Shown here in pieces: positions 52,268 through 60,201 of a stretch of 64,000 bases of DNA. How positions within the stretch are numbered: position 1 is the stretch's first letter; each line of letters begins with the position of its first letter. Position numbers and translations under genes: made by a program. The notes beneath the pieces were generated by a model that was not told where the DNA came from, did no database searches, and saw only the letters and a list, made by a program, of their open reading frames with translations. Source of the stretch: Pseudomonadota bacterium (lineage in GTDB: Bacteria; Pseudomonadota; Gammaproteobacteria; Burkholderiales; Thiobacillaceae); assembly GCA_021847835.1 (NCBI GenBank), contig JAJZPR010000006.1, positions 49,162-113,161 of the forward strand. Direction: 5' to 3'.

Positions 52268-52292
52268 TCGGACAAATCGGGGATAAAGGTCT

Positions 52293-52339
52293 GCTTCCTG
52301 ACATTCAGTATGCCACAGGCGCCAAAGCCTGTCGGAAGC
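52293..52339 (-). other. Nested hairpin between lptB and rpoN
   Basis: ACAGGC-GCCAAA-GCCTGT (52315-52332) inside an outer pair GCTTCC (52293-52298) / GGAAGC (52334-52339). No T run. It may mark partial transcription stop or mRNA processing between lptB and rpoN. Confidence 0.5.
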
Positions 52340-52361
52340 AGCGAAACAACGGTGCGGTCGG

Positions 52362-53084
52362 TTATAGCCTGAAATGCTCGCCCAGGTAAACCTTGCGCGC
52401 GGTTTCGTCGCGGATGATTTCGTCCGGGCGGCCGGAAATCAGCACGCTGCCGTCGTTGATGATGTAGGCACGATCGCAGATGCCGAGGGTTTCACGCACA
52501 TTGTGGTCGGTGATGAGCACGCCGATGTCGCGCTCGGTCAGAAATCGTATCAGCTTCTGGATATCCAGCACCGCGATCGGGTCGATGCCGGCGAACGGCT
52601 CGTCGAGCAGGATGAAGCGCGGGTTCATGGCCAGCGCCCGGGCGATTTCGACGCGCCGGCGCTCGCCGCCCGACAGGCTCATCGCGGAGGCGTCGCGCAG
52701 ATGGCCGACATGCAGGTCTTCCAGCAGGTTGTCGAGGTGGCGTTCCACCTCGTCTTCGTCGTAGCCCTTGAGCTGCAGGACTGCGCGCACGTTGTCCGCC
52801 ACCGTCATCTTGCGGAATATCGAAGGCTCCTGCGGCAGATAGGAAAGGCCCAGGCGCGCACGCTGGTGGATGGGCATGTGCGTGACGTCGTGCCCGTCGA
52901 GATGAATGGCGCCGCCGTCGGCAACGACCAGGCCGACGATCATGTAGAAGCAGGTCGTCTTGCCGGCGCCGTTTGGCCCCAGCAGGCCGACGATCTCGCC
53001 GCTGCCGACTTCGAGCGACACGTCATGCACGACCGTGCGCTTCCTGTAGTTTTTCCGCAGGTGCTCTGCGACCAGCCGCTTCAT
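52362..53084 (-). CDS. lptB: LPS export ABC transporter ATP-binding protein
   Basis: 240 residues. Walker A GPNGAGKTTCFYM (~35-47), signature LSGGERRRVEIARAL (~138-152), Walker B LLDEPFAGIDP (~158-168), and the switch His in ITDHNVRETL. Drives extraction of lipopolysaccharide from the inner membrane with LptFG (not in this window). Four-base overlap with lptA. Confidence 0.96.
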   Translation of the reverse strand: MKRLVAEHLRKNYRKRTVVHDVSLEVGSGEIVGLLGPNGAGKTTCFYMIVGLVVADGGAIHLDGHDVTHMPIHQRARLGLSYLPQEPSIFRKMTVADNVRAVLQLKGYDEDEVERHLDNLLEDLHVGHLRDASAMSLSGGERRRVEIARALAMNPRFILLDEPFAGIDPIAVLDIQKLIRFLTERDIGVLITDHNVRETLGICDRAYIINDGSVLISGRPDEIIRDETARKVYLGEHFRL

Positions 53085-53623
53085 GGTTGAGGTGCCTGCG
53101 CCTTGCCGGCTTCCCCGCTTTTCGGCTTGGGCCGGATGATGACCCTTACCCTGCCGCTCGGACCGGTTGCGCCTTCCTGGCCCACCACCTTGTAGAACTC
53201 GGTTTTGGCATCGTAGGTGATCTGGGCGCCGCGGATTTCATCCCCGCCCTTGCGCAGGCGCGCATTGCCGGTCAGTCGCAGCAGGCTTTGCACATTGTCA
53301 TAGTCGGCCTGGCTGGCATATCCCTCGACATATTCGTCGACGCCGTCGCGCTTCTGCCTGAAGCTGACCGGGTTGCCCCTGGCCGAAACGTTCTGCAGGC
53401 CGTCGTCGCTCTGCCTTGCCTCCACATATTGGGCGCGCAGCGTCAGCGTGCCCTGGATCAGCAGGACGTTGCCCTCGAACACGCTGATTTTCTTCATGTC
53501 GTCCAGGGTGACGTTGTCGGCTTCGACGTGAACGGGCTTCTCGCGATCGGCCTTCTCGGCGAAGGCCGGAAGCGACAGCGCCGCGAGAAGGGGGAAGAGC
53601 AGGAATTTAGGCTCGATTGGCAT
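53081..53623 (-). CDS. lptA: LPS transport periplasmic protein LptA
   Basis: 180 residues with a signal peptide (FLLFPLLAALSLPAFA) and the OstA-like beta-jellyroll repeat pattern (VHVEADNVTLDDMKKISVFEG, in pieces; GNVLLIQGTLTLRA). Forms the periplasmic bridge carrying LPS. Overlaps lptB by 4 and lptC by 17 bases. Confidence 0.94.
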   Translation of the reverse strand: MPIEPKFLLFPLLAALSLPAFAEKADREKPVHVEADNVTLDDMKKISVFEGNVLLIQGTLTLRAQYVEARQSDDGLQNVSARGNPVSFRQKRDGVDEYVEGYASQADYDNVQSLLRLTGNARLRKGGDEIRGAQITYDAKTEFYKVVGQEGATGPSGRVRVIIRPKPKSGEAGKAQAPQP

Positions 53624-54182
53624 TCTGGTATTGGGCCTTGACCCGGCCTTTCAGTTTAAGTATCCGCGTGTCGGCAAACAAGTGCAGGCCGGCCGCGGTA
53701 ACCTGCATGCCGGGCTGACGTATGACAACCGGCTTGGCAGTGTACGCTTCATTTTTCTCCGTCAGGACTTCCAGATGGGAAGTCTGCATCGTCATCTCGT
53801 TCCTTCCCGCTCCCGCCGGCCGCAGCAGGTTCACCTGCCCGCTGAATACAACTTTTTCGCCTTCCGCGGTGACGCTGGCCTTGCTGGAGGAAATCCGCAT
53901 CTCGCCCTGGCTTTCATGGAAGTAGGTAAGCCTGGGATTGTCCAGCAATGTCTCCTTGTGGCCGGAGAAGTGTCTCAGCTTCTCGGCCGCCAGGCGGTAG
54001 CGCGGCACCCCGGCGGCATCGGTGCTGTCCGCCAGAAAATTCTCGACGATCGAGTCGGGCTCGTCCAGGTTGACCTCGTTGCGGCCACCCGCTTCCCTGA
54101 CGCTCAAGTCAATCCAGAACGTGAGCATGGCGAGCAGCGCCAGCAGAACCATCGGCAGCCACAGGGCGAAGCGGTCGATCAT
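53607..54182 (-). CDS. lptC: LPS export protein LptC
   Basis: 191 residues: a single N-terminal membrane anchor (WLPMVLLALLAMLTFWIDL) and an OstA-like periplasmic domain (RYRLAAEKLRHFSG; DNPRLTYFHESQGEMRISSS in pieces). Links LptBFG to LptA. Overlaps kdsC by four bases. Confidence 0.92.
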   Translation of the reverse strand: MIDRFALWLPMVLLALLAMLTFWIDLSVREAGGRNEVNLDEPDSIVENFLADSTDAAGVPRYRLAAEKLRHFSGHKETLLDNPRLTYFHESQGEMRISSSKASVTAEGEKVVFSGQVNLLRPAGAGRNEMTMQTSHLEVLTEKNEAYTAKPVVIRQPGMQVTAAGLHLFADTRILKLKGRVKAQYQNANRA

Positions 54183-54706
54183 GACAGGTACAGCGCCATT
54201 TGCGCATCGAAAGTGCCCTGCGCGCGCATGATGAACTCGCAGGCCTCGCGCACGGCGCCACGCCCGCCTTCGCGCCGGGTAACGTAATGCGAATGCGCCT
54301 TGACGAGGTCCGGCGCCGCCGGCACCGCGATGGCCAGCCTTGCCCTGCGCATTACCGGCAGGTCCACCACGTCGTCACCCATGAATGCGGTCTGTTCCGG
54401 GCCAATGTCCAGATCCTCCAGAAGCTGCCGGTACACCATGAGCTTGTCGTGCGCGCCCTGGTGCAAATGGCTGATGCCGAGGTTGCGCGCGCGGTGGACG
54501 ACCACCTGGGAATTGCGGCCGGTGATGATGCCCAGCTCCACGCCCGTGTTTTTCAGCATCTTCAGGCCGTGCCCGTCCAGCGAGTTGAAGCCCTTGTACT
54601 CCTGCCCGTCGTCCGCAAGGTAGAGGCTGCCATCGGTCATGACGCCGTCCACATCGAAAATGACGAGCTTGATGTCGCGCGCGCGTTCGATCGCGTCCTG
54701 GGTCAT
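54179..54706 (-). CDS. kdsC: 3-deoxy-D-manno-octulosonate 8-phosphate phosphatase
   Basis: HAD-family phosphatase making free Kdo for lipopolysaccharide. 175 residues; motif I FDVDGVMTDGSLY (~17-29), motif II IITGRNSQVV, motif IV MGDDVVDLPVM (~115-125). Four-base overlaps with kdsD and lptC. Confidence 0.95.
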   Translation of the reverse strand: MTQDAIERARDIKLVIFDVDGVMTDGSLYLADDGQEYKGFNSLDGHGLKMLKNTGVELGIITGRNSQVVVHRARNLGISHLHQGAHDKLMVYRQLLEDLDIGPEQTAFMGDDVVDLPVMRRARLAIAVPAAPDLVKAHSHYVTRREGGRGAVREACEFIMRAQGTFDAQMALYLS

Positions 54707-55683
54707 ACCACTCCCGCCTTCAGAAGATCATGCATGTTCAATGCGCCCACTGGTTTCTGCCCGGCATCGACCACCAGCAGACCGTTGATTTTCAATTCCT
54801 GCATTCTTTCCACGGCCTCGACCGCCAGTCGGTCGGGACCGATGCTCTTGGGATTGCGCGTCATCAGATCGGCGATCTTGGCCATATGCACATCGACGGA
54901 TTTTTCCAGGGTGCGCCGCAAATCGCCGTCGGTAAAGATGCCGGTCAGCCTGCCCGCGCCATCGACGATGGCCGTCATGCCCAGGCCCTTGCGCGTCATT
55001 TCCAGCAGCGCGTCCTTGAGCGAAGCCGACTCGCCGACAACCGGCAGCTTCTCACCCTCGTGCATGACGTCGCGCACGTGCACCAGCAGCTTCCTCCCCA
55101 GGCTGCCGCCGGGATGGGTGCGGGCGAAATCCTCCTGGGTAAAGCCGCGCGCATCCAGCAGCGCGATCGCCAGGGCATCGCCCATGGCCAGCGCCGCCGT
55201 GGTGCTGGCGGTCGGCGCCAGGTTGTATGGACAGGCTTCCTTGTCCACCGCTGCATTCAGGTGCGCATCGGATTCGCGCGCCAAAGTCGACGCGGGGTTG
55301 CCGCTCATGCCGATGAGCTTGGCGCCTCTGCGCTTGATCAGGGGCAGGATGGTGGTGATTTCCGCGCTCTCGCCGGAATTGGACAGTGCAATCACCACAT
55401 CGTCCTGCGTGATCATGCCCAGGTCGCCGTGGCTGGCTTCGCCGGGGTGCAGGAAAAACGCCGGCGTGCCGGTGCTGGCCAGCGTGGCCGCGATCTTGCG
55501 GGCGATGTGGCCGGACTTGCCCATGCCGCTCACCACCACTCTGCCTCTGCAGCCGAGGATCATCGTCATGGCGTGCTCGAACTGGCCGTCGATGCGGTCG
55601 GCCAGACGGCGCACGGCATCCGCCTCGATGGTCAATACCTGTCGAGCCAGCGCAAGGGAACGGGAAGAATCTGCAGAATTCAT
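54703..55683 (-). CDS. kdsD: D-arabinose 5-phosphate isomerase
   Basis: Interconverts ribulose 5-phosphate and arabinose 5-phosphate, the first step to Kdo. 326 residues: SIS domain (VVVSGMGKSGHIARKIAATL, ~48-67; ALSNSGES ~98) and two CBS domains (~200-326). ATG 55683 opens MNSADSSRSL. It begins the leftward kdsD-kdsC-lptCAB block and diverges from the antiporter gene over only 28 bases. Confidence 0.94.
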   Translation of the reverse strand: MNSADSSRSLALARQVLTIEADAVRRLADRIDGQFEHAMTMILGCRGRVVVSGMGKSGHIARKIAATLASTGTPAFFLHPGEASHGDLGMITQDDVVIALSNSGESAEITTILPLIKRRGAKLIGMSGNPASTLARESDAHLNAAVDKEACPYNLAPTASTTAALAMGDALAIALLDARGFTQEDFARTHPGGSLGRKLLVHVRDVMHEGEKLPVVGESASLKDALLEMTRKGLGMTAIVDGAGRLTGIFTDGDLRRTLEKSVDVHMAKIADLMTRNPKSIGPDRLAVEAVERMQELKINGLLVVDAGQKPVGALNMHDLLKAGVV

Positions 55684-55711
55684 TTGGTTCGTAAGTATAC
55701 TAGTTAAGCCC

Positions 55712-57682
55712 ATGCAAACCACCCTGGAACTCGTCCTCATCCTGCTGGCCGCCGCGGTTATCGTGGCCGCCGTGGCACGCGCTTTCAAGCTGCCCACCAT
55801 GCTGGGCTACCTGTTGACCGGCATCGCCATCGGCCCCCATGCCCTGGGCTGGCTGCCGGACACGCCGCAGACACGCTATCTGGCCGAGTTCGGCGTGGTC
55901 TTCCTGATGTTCTCCGTCGGGCTGGAATTCAGCCTGCCGCGCATGCTGGCGATGCGCGGCATCGTATTCGGCTTCGGCGGGGCGCAAGTCGCCCTGGCCA
56001 TGCTGGCCACCCTGGCACTTGCCGCTCTCCTGGATCTGTCCTGGGCGGCAGGCGTCGCCCTGGGCGGCGCGCTCGCCATGTCCTCCACCGCCATCGTGTC
56101 AAAGCTTCTGTCCGAGCGCGTCGAACTGCAATCGCCTCACGGCCGGCTCGCCATGGGTACGCTGCTGTTCCAGGATCTGGCCGTCGTGCCGCTGCTGATC
56201 CTGATCCCTGCCTTCGCCATGCCGGCCGATTCCCTGGCCAGAGAACTTTTCTCGGCCCTGCTCAAGGCTGCCGTGGTGCTGTTCGTCCTGCTGTTTTTCG
56301 GCCAGAAGATCATGCGCGCATGGTTCCACCGCATCGCCGAAACGAAATCGCCCGAGCTGTTTACGCTCAACCTGCTTTTCATCACCCTCGGCCTGTCTTA
56401 CCTGACCGAACATGCGGGACTGTCGATGGCCCTGGGCGCCTTTCTCGCGGGCATGCTGGTGTCCGAAACCGAATACCGCTACCAGGTGGAAGACGACATC
56501 AAGCCATTCCGCGATGTCCTGCTGGGCCTGTTTTTCGTCACCATCGGCATGCGGCTCGACATGGCAGTGGTCTGGAACCACATATTCCTGGTCATCCTGC
56601 TGCTGTTCATCGTCATCATCGGCAAGGGTCTCTCGATCTGGGGGCTGACGCGACTCTTCGGGCATGGGCAGAACACCGCAATGCGCACCGCGCTGTCCCT
56701 GTCGCAGGGCGGGGAGTTTGGCCTGGTGCTGCTGGCCCTGGCCGCCGACGGCGGCCTCATGGCGCCGCAGATCACGCAGCCCGTGCTCGCCTCGCTGGTC
56801 ATTTCCATGCTGCTGGCGCCCCTCATCATTCACCGCATGGAGTGGCTCACCCAGAAACTTGCCGCCAGCGAGTGGTCCAACCGTGCCAAGGAAGTGCACG
56901 ACATTGCGCTCAAGAGCTTCGGCAAAAGCGGCCACGTCGTGCTCTGCGGTTACGGCCGCAGCGGCCAAAGCCTCGCGCGCTTCCTGGAAGCCGAGAGCAT
57001 CCCCTTCGTGGCGCTGGATTCCGACCCCACCCGCGTCAGGGCGGCTGCCGCAGCCGGCGAAAGCGTGGTATTCGGCGATCCCTCCAAGCGCGAAGTCCTG
57101 ATCGCCGCCGGCATTTCGCGCGCGCGCGCGATGGCCATCACCTTTTCCGACCTCAACGCATCGATGTCCATCCTGAGGCATGCCCGCGCACTCAGGCCCG
57201 AGCTTCCGATTGTCGTCAGGACCGTGGACGACACCCACATCGACAAGCTGAAAGACGCCGGCGCCACCGAGGTCGTCTCCGAGGTCATGGAGGGCTCCCT
57301 CATGCTCGCCTCGCACGCGCTCATGCTGCTTGGGGTGCCGCTGTCGCAGGTGCTGAGGCGCATCCGGGACGTGCGCGAATCGCGCTACGCGCTGATGCGC
57401 GGCTTCTTCCGGGGCGCAACCGACGTCAACGAGGATTTGAGTGACGAAGCCCAGCCCAGGCTGTATTCGTTGCTGATCACCCCGCAGGCCGCCGCTGTGG
57501 GCAAATCGCTTGCAGAGCTCGCCCTGGACGATCTGTTCGTTGAAGTTGCCGCAATCCGCCGCCACGGCATCCGCGGCGTCAACCCCGTCCCGGAAACGCG
57601 CATCGAGACCGGTGACGTCATCGTCCTGCGCGGCGCTGCGGAAAACCTCGCAAGCGCCGAAATCAGGCTGTTGCAAGGCTGA
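55712..57682 (+). CDS. KefB-type monovalent cation:proton antiporter (CPA2)
   Basis: 656 residues: an antiporter membrane domain of about 12-13 helices (LLTGIAIGPHALGW, LMFSVGLEFSLP, QDLAVVPLLILIP), then a RCK/TrkA-N domain (VVLCGYGRSGQSLARFLE, ~410-427) and a TrkA-C domain (LYSLLITPQAAAVGKSLAEL). Probably K+/H+ or Na+/H+ exchange. I chose ATG 55712, where homology starts; the frame is open far upstream across kdsC/kdsD by chance. Neighbourhood with kdsD is common in this class. Confidence 0.92.
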   Translation: MQTTLELVLILLAAAVIVAAVARAFKLPTMLGYLLTGIAIGPHALGWLPDTPQTRYLAEFGVVFLMFSVGLEFSLPRMLAMRGIVFGFGGAQVALAMLATLALAALLDLSWAAGVALGGALAMSSTAIVSKLLSERVELQSPHGRLAMGTLLFQDLAVVPLLILIPAFAMPADSLARELFSALLKAAVVLFVLLFFGQKIMRAWFHRIAETKSPELFTLNLLFITLGLSYLTEHAGLSMALGAFLAGMLVSETEYRYQVEDDIKPFRDVLLGLFFVTIGMRLDMAVVWNHIFLVILLLFIVIIGKGLSIWGLTRLFGHGQNTAMRTALSLSQGGEFGLVLLALAADGGLMAPQITQPVLASLVISMLLAPLIIHRMEWLTQKLAASEWSNRAKEVHDIALKSFGKSGHVVLCGYGRSGQSLARFLEAESIPFVALDSDPTRVRAAAAAGESVVFGDPSKREVLIAAGISRARAMAITFSDLNASMSILRHARALRPELPIVVRTVDDTHIDKLKDAGATEVVSEVMEGSLMLASHALMLLGVPLSQVLRRIRDVRESRYALMRGFFRGATDVNEDLSDEAQPRLYSLLITPQAAAVGKSLAELALDDLFVEVAAIRRHGIRGVNPVPETRIETGDVIVLRGAAENLASAEIRLLQG

Positions 57683-57781
57683 TCCGGCTGTTTTTTCGTG
57701 GCTTTTCCAGTTGCGGGATCAAGGCCGGGCGCATGGGGGTTTCTGAAGAATCCCGCCGGTTTTCTTGAGCGACGGGCATGA

Positions 57782-58078
57782 TCACCCGCGCGGAAGCAAT
57801 CCCACCATACGCTCCCCACGCCGCGGCTCCGCCATCATGTCGGCCACGGCATCGCGCCAGGCAGCGTAATGAACCGTCTGCTTGTGCAGGGCGGCATCGT
57901 GCTCGCTGCGATAAGCCTCATAGAAAATGAAGCGGGTGGGCTCTTCGGGATCCTGCAGAAAATCGAAACGCAGGTTGCCCGGCTCGCGGATCGAGGCTTC
58001 GTGGTTGAGCCGGCAGGCCTCGATGAAGGCCTCGACGTGTTCCGGCTTGACGCGCATGTGAACCAAAGTGGTATGCAT
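57782..58078 (-). CDS. Antibiotic biosynthesis monooxygenase (ABM) domain protein
   Basis: 98 residues, a ferredoxin-like ABM/LsrG-type fold: TTLVHMRVKPEHVEAFIEAC at the start, RFDFLQDPEEPTRFIFYEAYRSE (in pieces) and HYAAWRDAV. Such small proteins act as quinol monooxygenases or isomerases. Substrate unknown. Repeat element lies directly upstream. Confidence 0.85.
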   Translation of the reverse strand: MHTTLVHMRVKPEHVEAFIEACRLNHEASIREPGNLRFDFLQDPEEPTRFIFYEAYRSEHDAALHKQTVHYAAWRDAVADMMAEPRRGERMVGLLPRG

Positions 58079-58100
58079 GGCTCTCCCTCGCTGGATGAAC

Positions 58101-58186
58101 TTTCACCCTCCCTTGTCGGGCGCGGAACATGTTCCGCGAATTCCCCGTCTCGCCCCTGCCCCTCTCCCGTCAGCCGAGGGGGAAAG
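58101..58186. repeat. GC-rich palindromic repeat, second copy
   Basis: Perfect palindrome CGCGGAACATGTTCCGCG at 58121-58138, flanked by TTTCACCCTCCC and CGGGGAATTCGCGG-type sequence matching the insertion in hemW in reverse orientation. It begins 8 bases past the dctP-like stop and ends near the ABM gene start. Confidence 0.85.
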
Positions 58187-58193
58187 TCAAGTG

Positions 58194-59270
58194 TCATTTC
58201 ACGTAGTAATTGAAGTTCTGGTACGGCGCCTCGGCGATCTTGAACCACTGGTTCTGCATGTCGCGGAACGGCTTCCATCTGTCGTACAGGGTCTTGAAGA
58301 CCGGATTGTTTTTGGCCTCGTCGGCGTAGATATCGAACGCGGTGCGGCGCGCGGCGAGCATGACGTCCTTGGGATAGGCATGCAGCCTTACGCCCTGCTG
58401 CACCAGGCGCATCAGCGCCGGCGGGTTCTTGGCATCGTAGTCCGCCAGCATGCGCACATTGGCCTCGGCGCAGGCGGCCTGCAGCGCAGCCTGATAGGGC
58501 TCGGGCAGGGCGTTCCATTTCTGCCGGCTGAACAGGAAACTCAGTTGCGGGCCGCCCTCCCACCATCCGGGGTAGTAGTAGTGCTTGGCGATACGATGGA
58601 AGCCAAGCTTCTCATCGTCGTACGGCCCCACCCATTCGGCGGCGTCGAGCGCGCCGCGCTCCAGCGCGGGATAGATGTCGGGGCCGGGCAGGGTCTGCGG
58701 CACGCCGCCCAACTGTGAAATGATCTTGCCGCCGAGGCCGGGGATGCGCATTTTCAGGCCGCGCAAATCCGACAATGATTTGATCTCGCGGCGGAACCAG
58801 CCGCCCATCTGCGCGCCGGTGTTGCCGCCGGGAAACTGCACGATGTTGTAGTCCTGGTAGAGCTCGCGCAAAAGCGCCAGCCCGCCGCCTGCATACATCC
58901 AGGCATTCTGCTGCCGCGCCGTGAGGCCGAAGGGCAGCGCGGTGTCGAAGGCGAAGGCCATGTTCTTGCCGACATAGTAGTAGCCGGCAGTGTGGCCGGC
59001 TTCGACCGTGCCGGCCTGTACCGCATCCAGCACTTGCAGGCCCGGCACCAGTTCACCGGGCGGGAAGACGCGGATCTTGAAGCGGCCGCCGGTGATCTGC
59101 GCCACGCGCTTCGCCAGGGTTTCGGCCGCGCCGAAGATGGTGTCGAGACTCTTGGGGAAGCTGGAGGCAAGACGCCAGCTGATCTCGGGCAGGTCCTTGG
59201 CCATTGCTGCCGGCAGCGCGCCTGCAACCAGACCTGCCGTGGCACCCTTGATGAAGTCTCTTCTGGACAT
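58194..59270 (-). CDS. TRAP transporter substrate-binding protein (DctP family), Tat-exported
   Basis: 358 residues. The N-terminus MSRRDFIKGATAGLVAGALP carries a twin-arginine signal. Mature motifs WRLASSFPKSLDTIFGAAE, PPGELVPGLQVLDAVQAGTVEAGH (in pieces) and MRIPGLGGKIISQLGG fit the DctP family for keto-acid or mannitol-type ligands. No TRAP membrane subunits are adjacent, so the transporter is encoded elsewhere or the protein is an orphan. Confidence 0.88.
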   Translation of the reverse strand: MSRRDFIKGATAGLVAGALPAAMAKDLPEISWRLASSFPKSLDTIFGAAETLAKRVAQITGGRFKIRVFPPGELVPGLQVLDAVQAGTVEAGHTAGYYYVGKNMAFAFDTALPFGLTARQQNAWMYAGGGLALLRELYQDYNIVQFPGGNTGAQMGGWFRREIKSLSDLRGLKMRIPGLGGKIISQLGGVPQTLPGPDIYPALERGALDAAEWVGPYDDEKLGFHRIAKHYYYPGWWEGGPQLSFLFSRQKWNALPEPYQAALQAACAEANVRMLADYDAKNPPALMRLVQQGVRLHAYPKDVMLAARRTAFDIYADEAKNNPVFKTLYDRWKPFRDMQNQWFKIAEAPYQNFNYYVK

Positions 59271-59312
59271 CGCTCTTCCCCCTTATTCAGGGAGAATTAT
59301 ACGGGCGCCAGC

Positions 59313-59335
59313 AAAAAGGGCGGCTTGCGCCGCCC
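59313..59335 (-). terminator. Rho-independent terminator upstream of the dctP-like gene
   Basis: Reverse strand: GGGCGGC-GCAA-GCCGCCC followed by TTTTT. It would stop transcription coming from the SOR-like gene. Confidence 0.8.
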
Positions 59336-59388
59336 TTGCACCCGCCTCTCTTCCCCGCAAGAGGAGAAAGGCGGCAAACAGTTCGGTA

Positions 59389-59451
59389 ACTCAGGCTGCC
59401 TTGGAGTATTTCTCTTTCACGGCCCTGGCTTCGGCCGCCTCCTCCGGGCTG
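59389..59451 (-). pseudogene. Duplicated 3' fragment of the SOR-like gene
   Basis: 63 bases closely matching the last 18 codons plus stop of the gene ending at 59543 (PEEAAEARAVKEKYSKAA), with about seven changes. The rest of this copy is missing. Between the copies is ~90 bases with no gene but a hairpin AACCTGGCC-TGC-GGCCAGGTT (59502-59523). Confidence 0.85.
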
Positions 59452-59542
59452 CCACACAGCCCGGTGCGGCGAAAAGCCGTTTTGGTGTCGGCCGCTGCGC
59501 TTAACCTGGCCTGCGGCCAGGTTAGCCTCCCCCAACGGCAAC

Positions 59543-59998
59543 TCAGGCTGCCTTGGAGTACTTCTCCTTTACCGCGCGCGCCTCGGCCGCCTCCTCCGGG
59601 CTGTAGCCCTTGCCGCTCCACAGCATGGTGTAGGCGATTTCCTCGTTGCCGTTTTCGCACAGTTCCAGAACTTGCTGGAACAGGGGCTGGAAGGTCTCGG
59701 AGCGATGCGATTTCTCGTGCTCTTCGAAGGACTGCCAGAAGGTGACGATCAGGGCCTCCTTGCCGGCGAGCGGGCTTTTGACCGCCTGGCCGATGGTGGA
59801 GCCTTCGTTGGAGACCGCGCCGGAGTTCAGCGCGACGAAGCCGCCGACGAAGCCGGTGTCGGAATGGTAGGTCTTGACGTTCTCGCACAGGAAGGCGACG
59901 CGCTCCTGCAGATCGTCCACGCTGTACTCGGGCTTGAGGATGACGCGGTTGATGGTGACCACGCCGTCGTTGTTGAAGCCGGGAATCAGTCCGCTCAT
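59543..59998 (-). CDS. Half-length protein resembling sulfur oxygenase reductase / ABM fold
   Basis: 151 residues, no signal peptide; ATG 59998 with AAGGAG six bases upstream. Pattern TFWQSFEEHEKSHR (residues 86-99) resembles the iron-site region of archaeal sulfur oxygenase reductase (TFWKDWKDHEEMHR as I recall it), with H94-x3-H98, an upstream Cys38 and a downstream Glu119/120 at similar distances. SOR is ~310 residues, so this is one half-unit. It could equally be a general ABM-family protein that kept a metal site. It has a good promoter upstream. Confidence 0.6.
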   Translation of the reverse strand: MSGLIPGFNNDGVVTINRVILKPEYSVDDLQERVAFLCENVKTYHSDTGFVGGFVALNSGAVSNEGSTIGQAVKSPLAGKEALIVTFWQSFEEHEKSHRSETFQPLFQQVLELCENGNEEIAYTMLWSGKGYSPEEAAEARAVKEKYSKAA

Positions 59999-60072
59999 GT
60001 TGCTCTCCTTAACTGGTGTCAAAACTTCAGATTAAATGGGCTTATGGTTTCATAAGCATTACAGCAATATCT

Positions 60073-60100
60073 AATATATATACCCGAGTAAAAAAGTCAA
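60073..60100 (-). promoter_or_regulatory. Sigma-70 promoter of the SOR-like gene
   Basis: Reverse strand TTGACT (60095-60100), 16 bases, TATATT (60073-60078), about 75 bases before the ATG. The surrounding DNA is AT-rich, and CTTATG-GTTT-CATAAG (60042-60057) downstream forms a perfect six-base inverted repeat that may act as an operator. Confidence 0.7.
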
Positions 60101-60201
60101 CCATTCCCGCCCCATGGCCAGGGTTTCTGTGCGGGTTTTTAATTTCACCTACTCGGCTTGGTAGAATTCGTCTTTCTGCAAACCCGTCAGGTTCCGATCC
60201 C

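Noticed and set aside
54200..57682. A single 1160-codon rightward frame across kdsC, kdsD and the antiporter gene
   Set aside because: Only the part from 55712 has antiporter homology; the first ~500 codons are opposite strand to well-recognised kdsC and kdsD and have no sensible composition. High-GC DNA often keeps such frames open.
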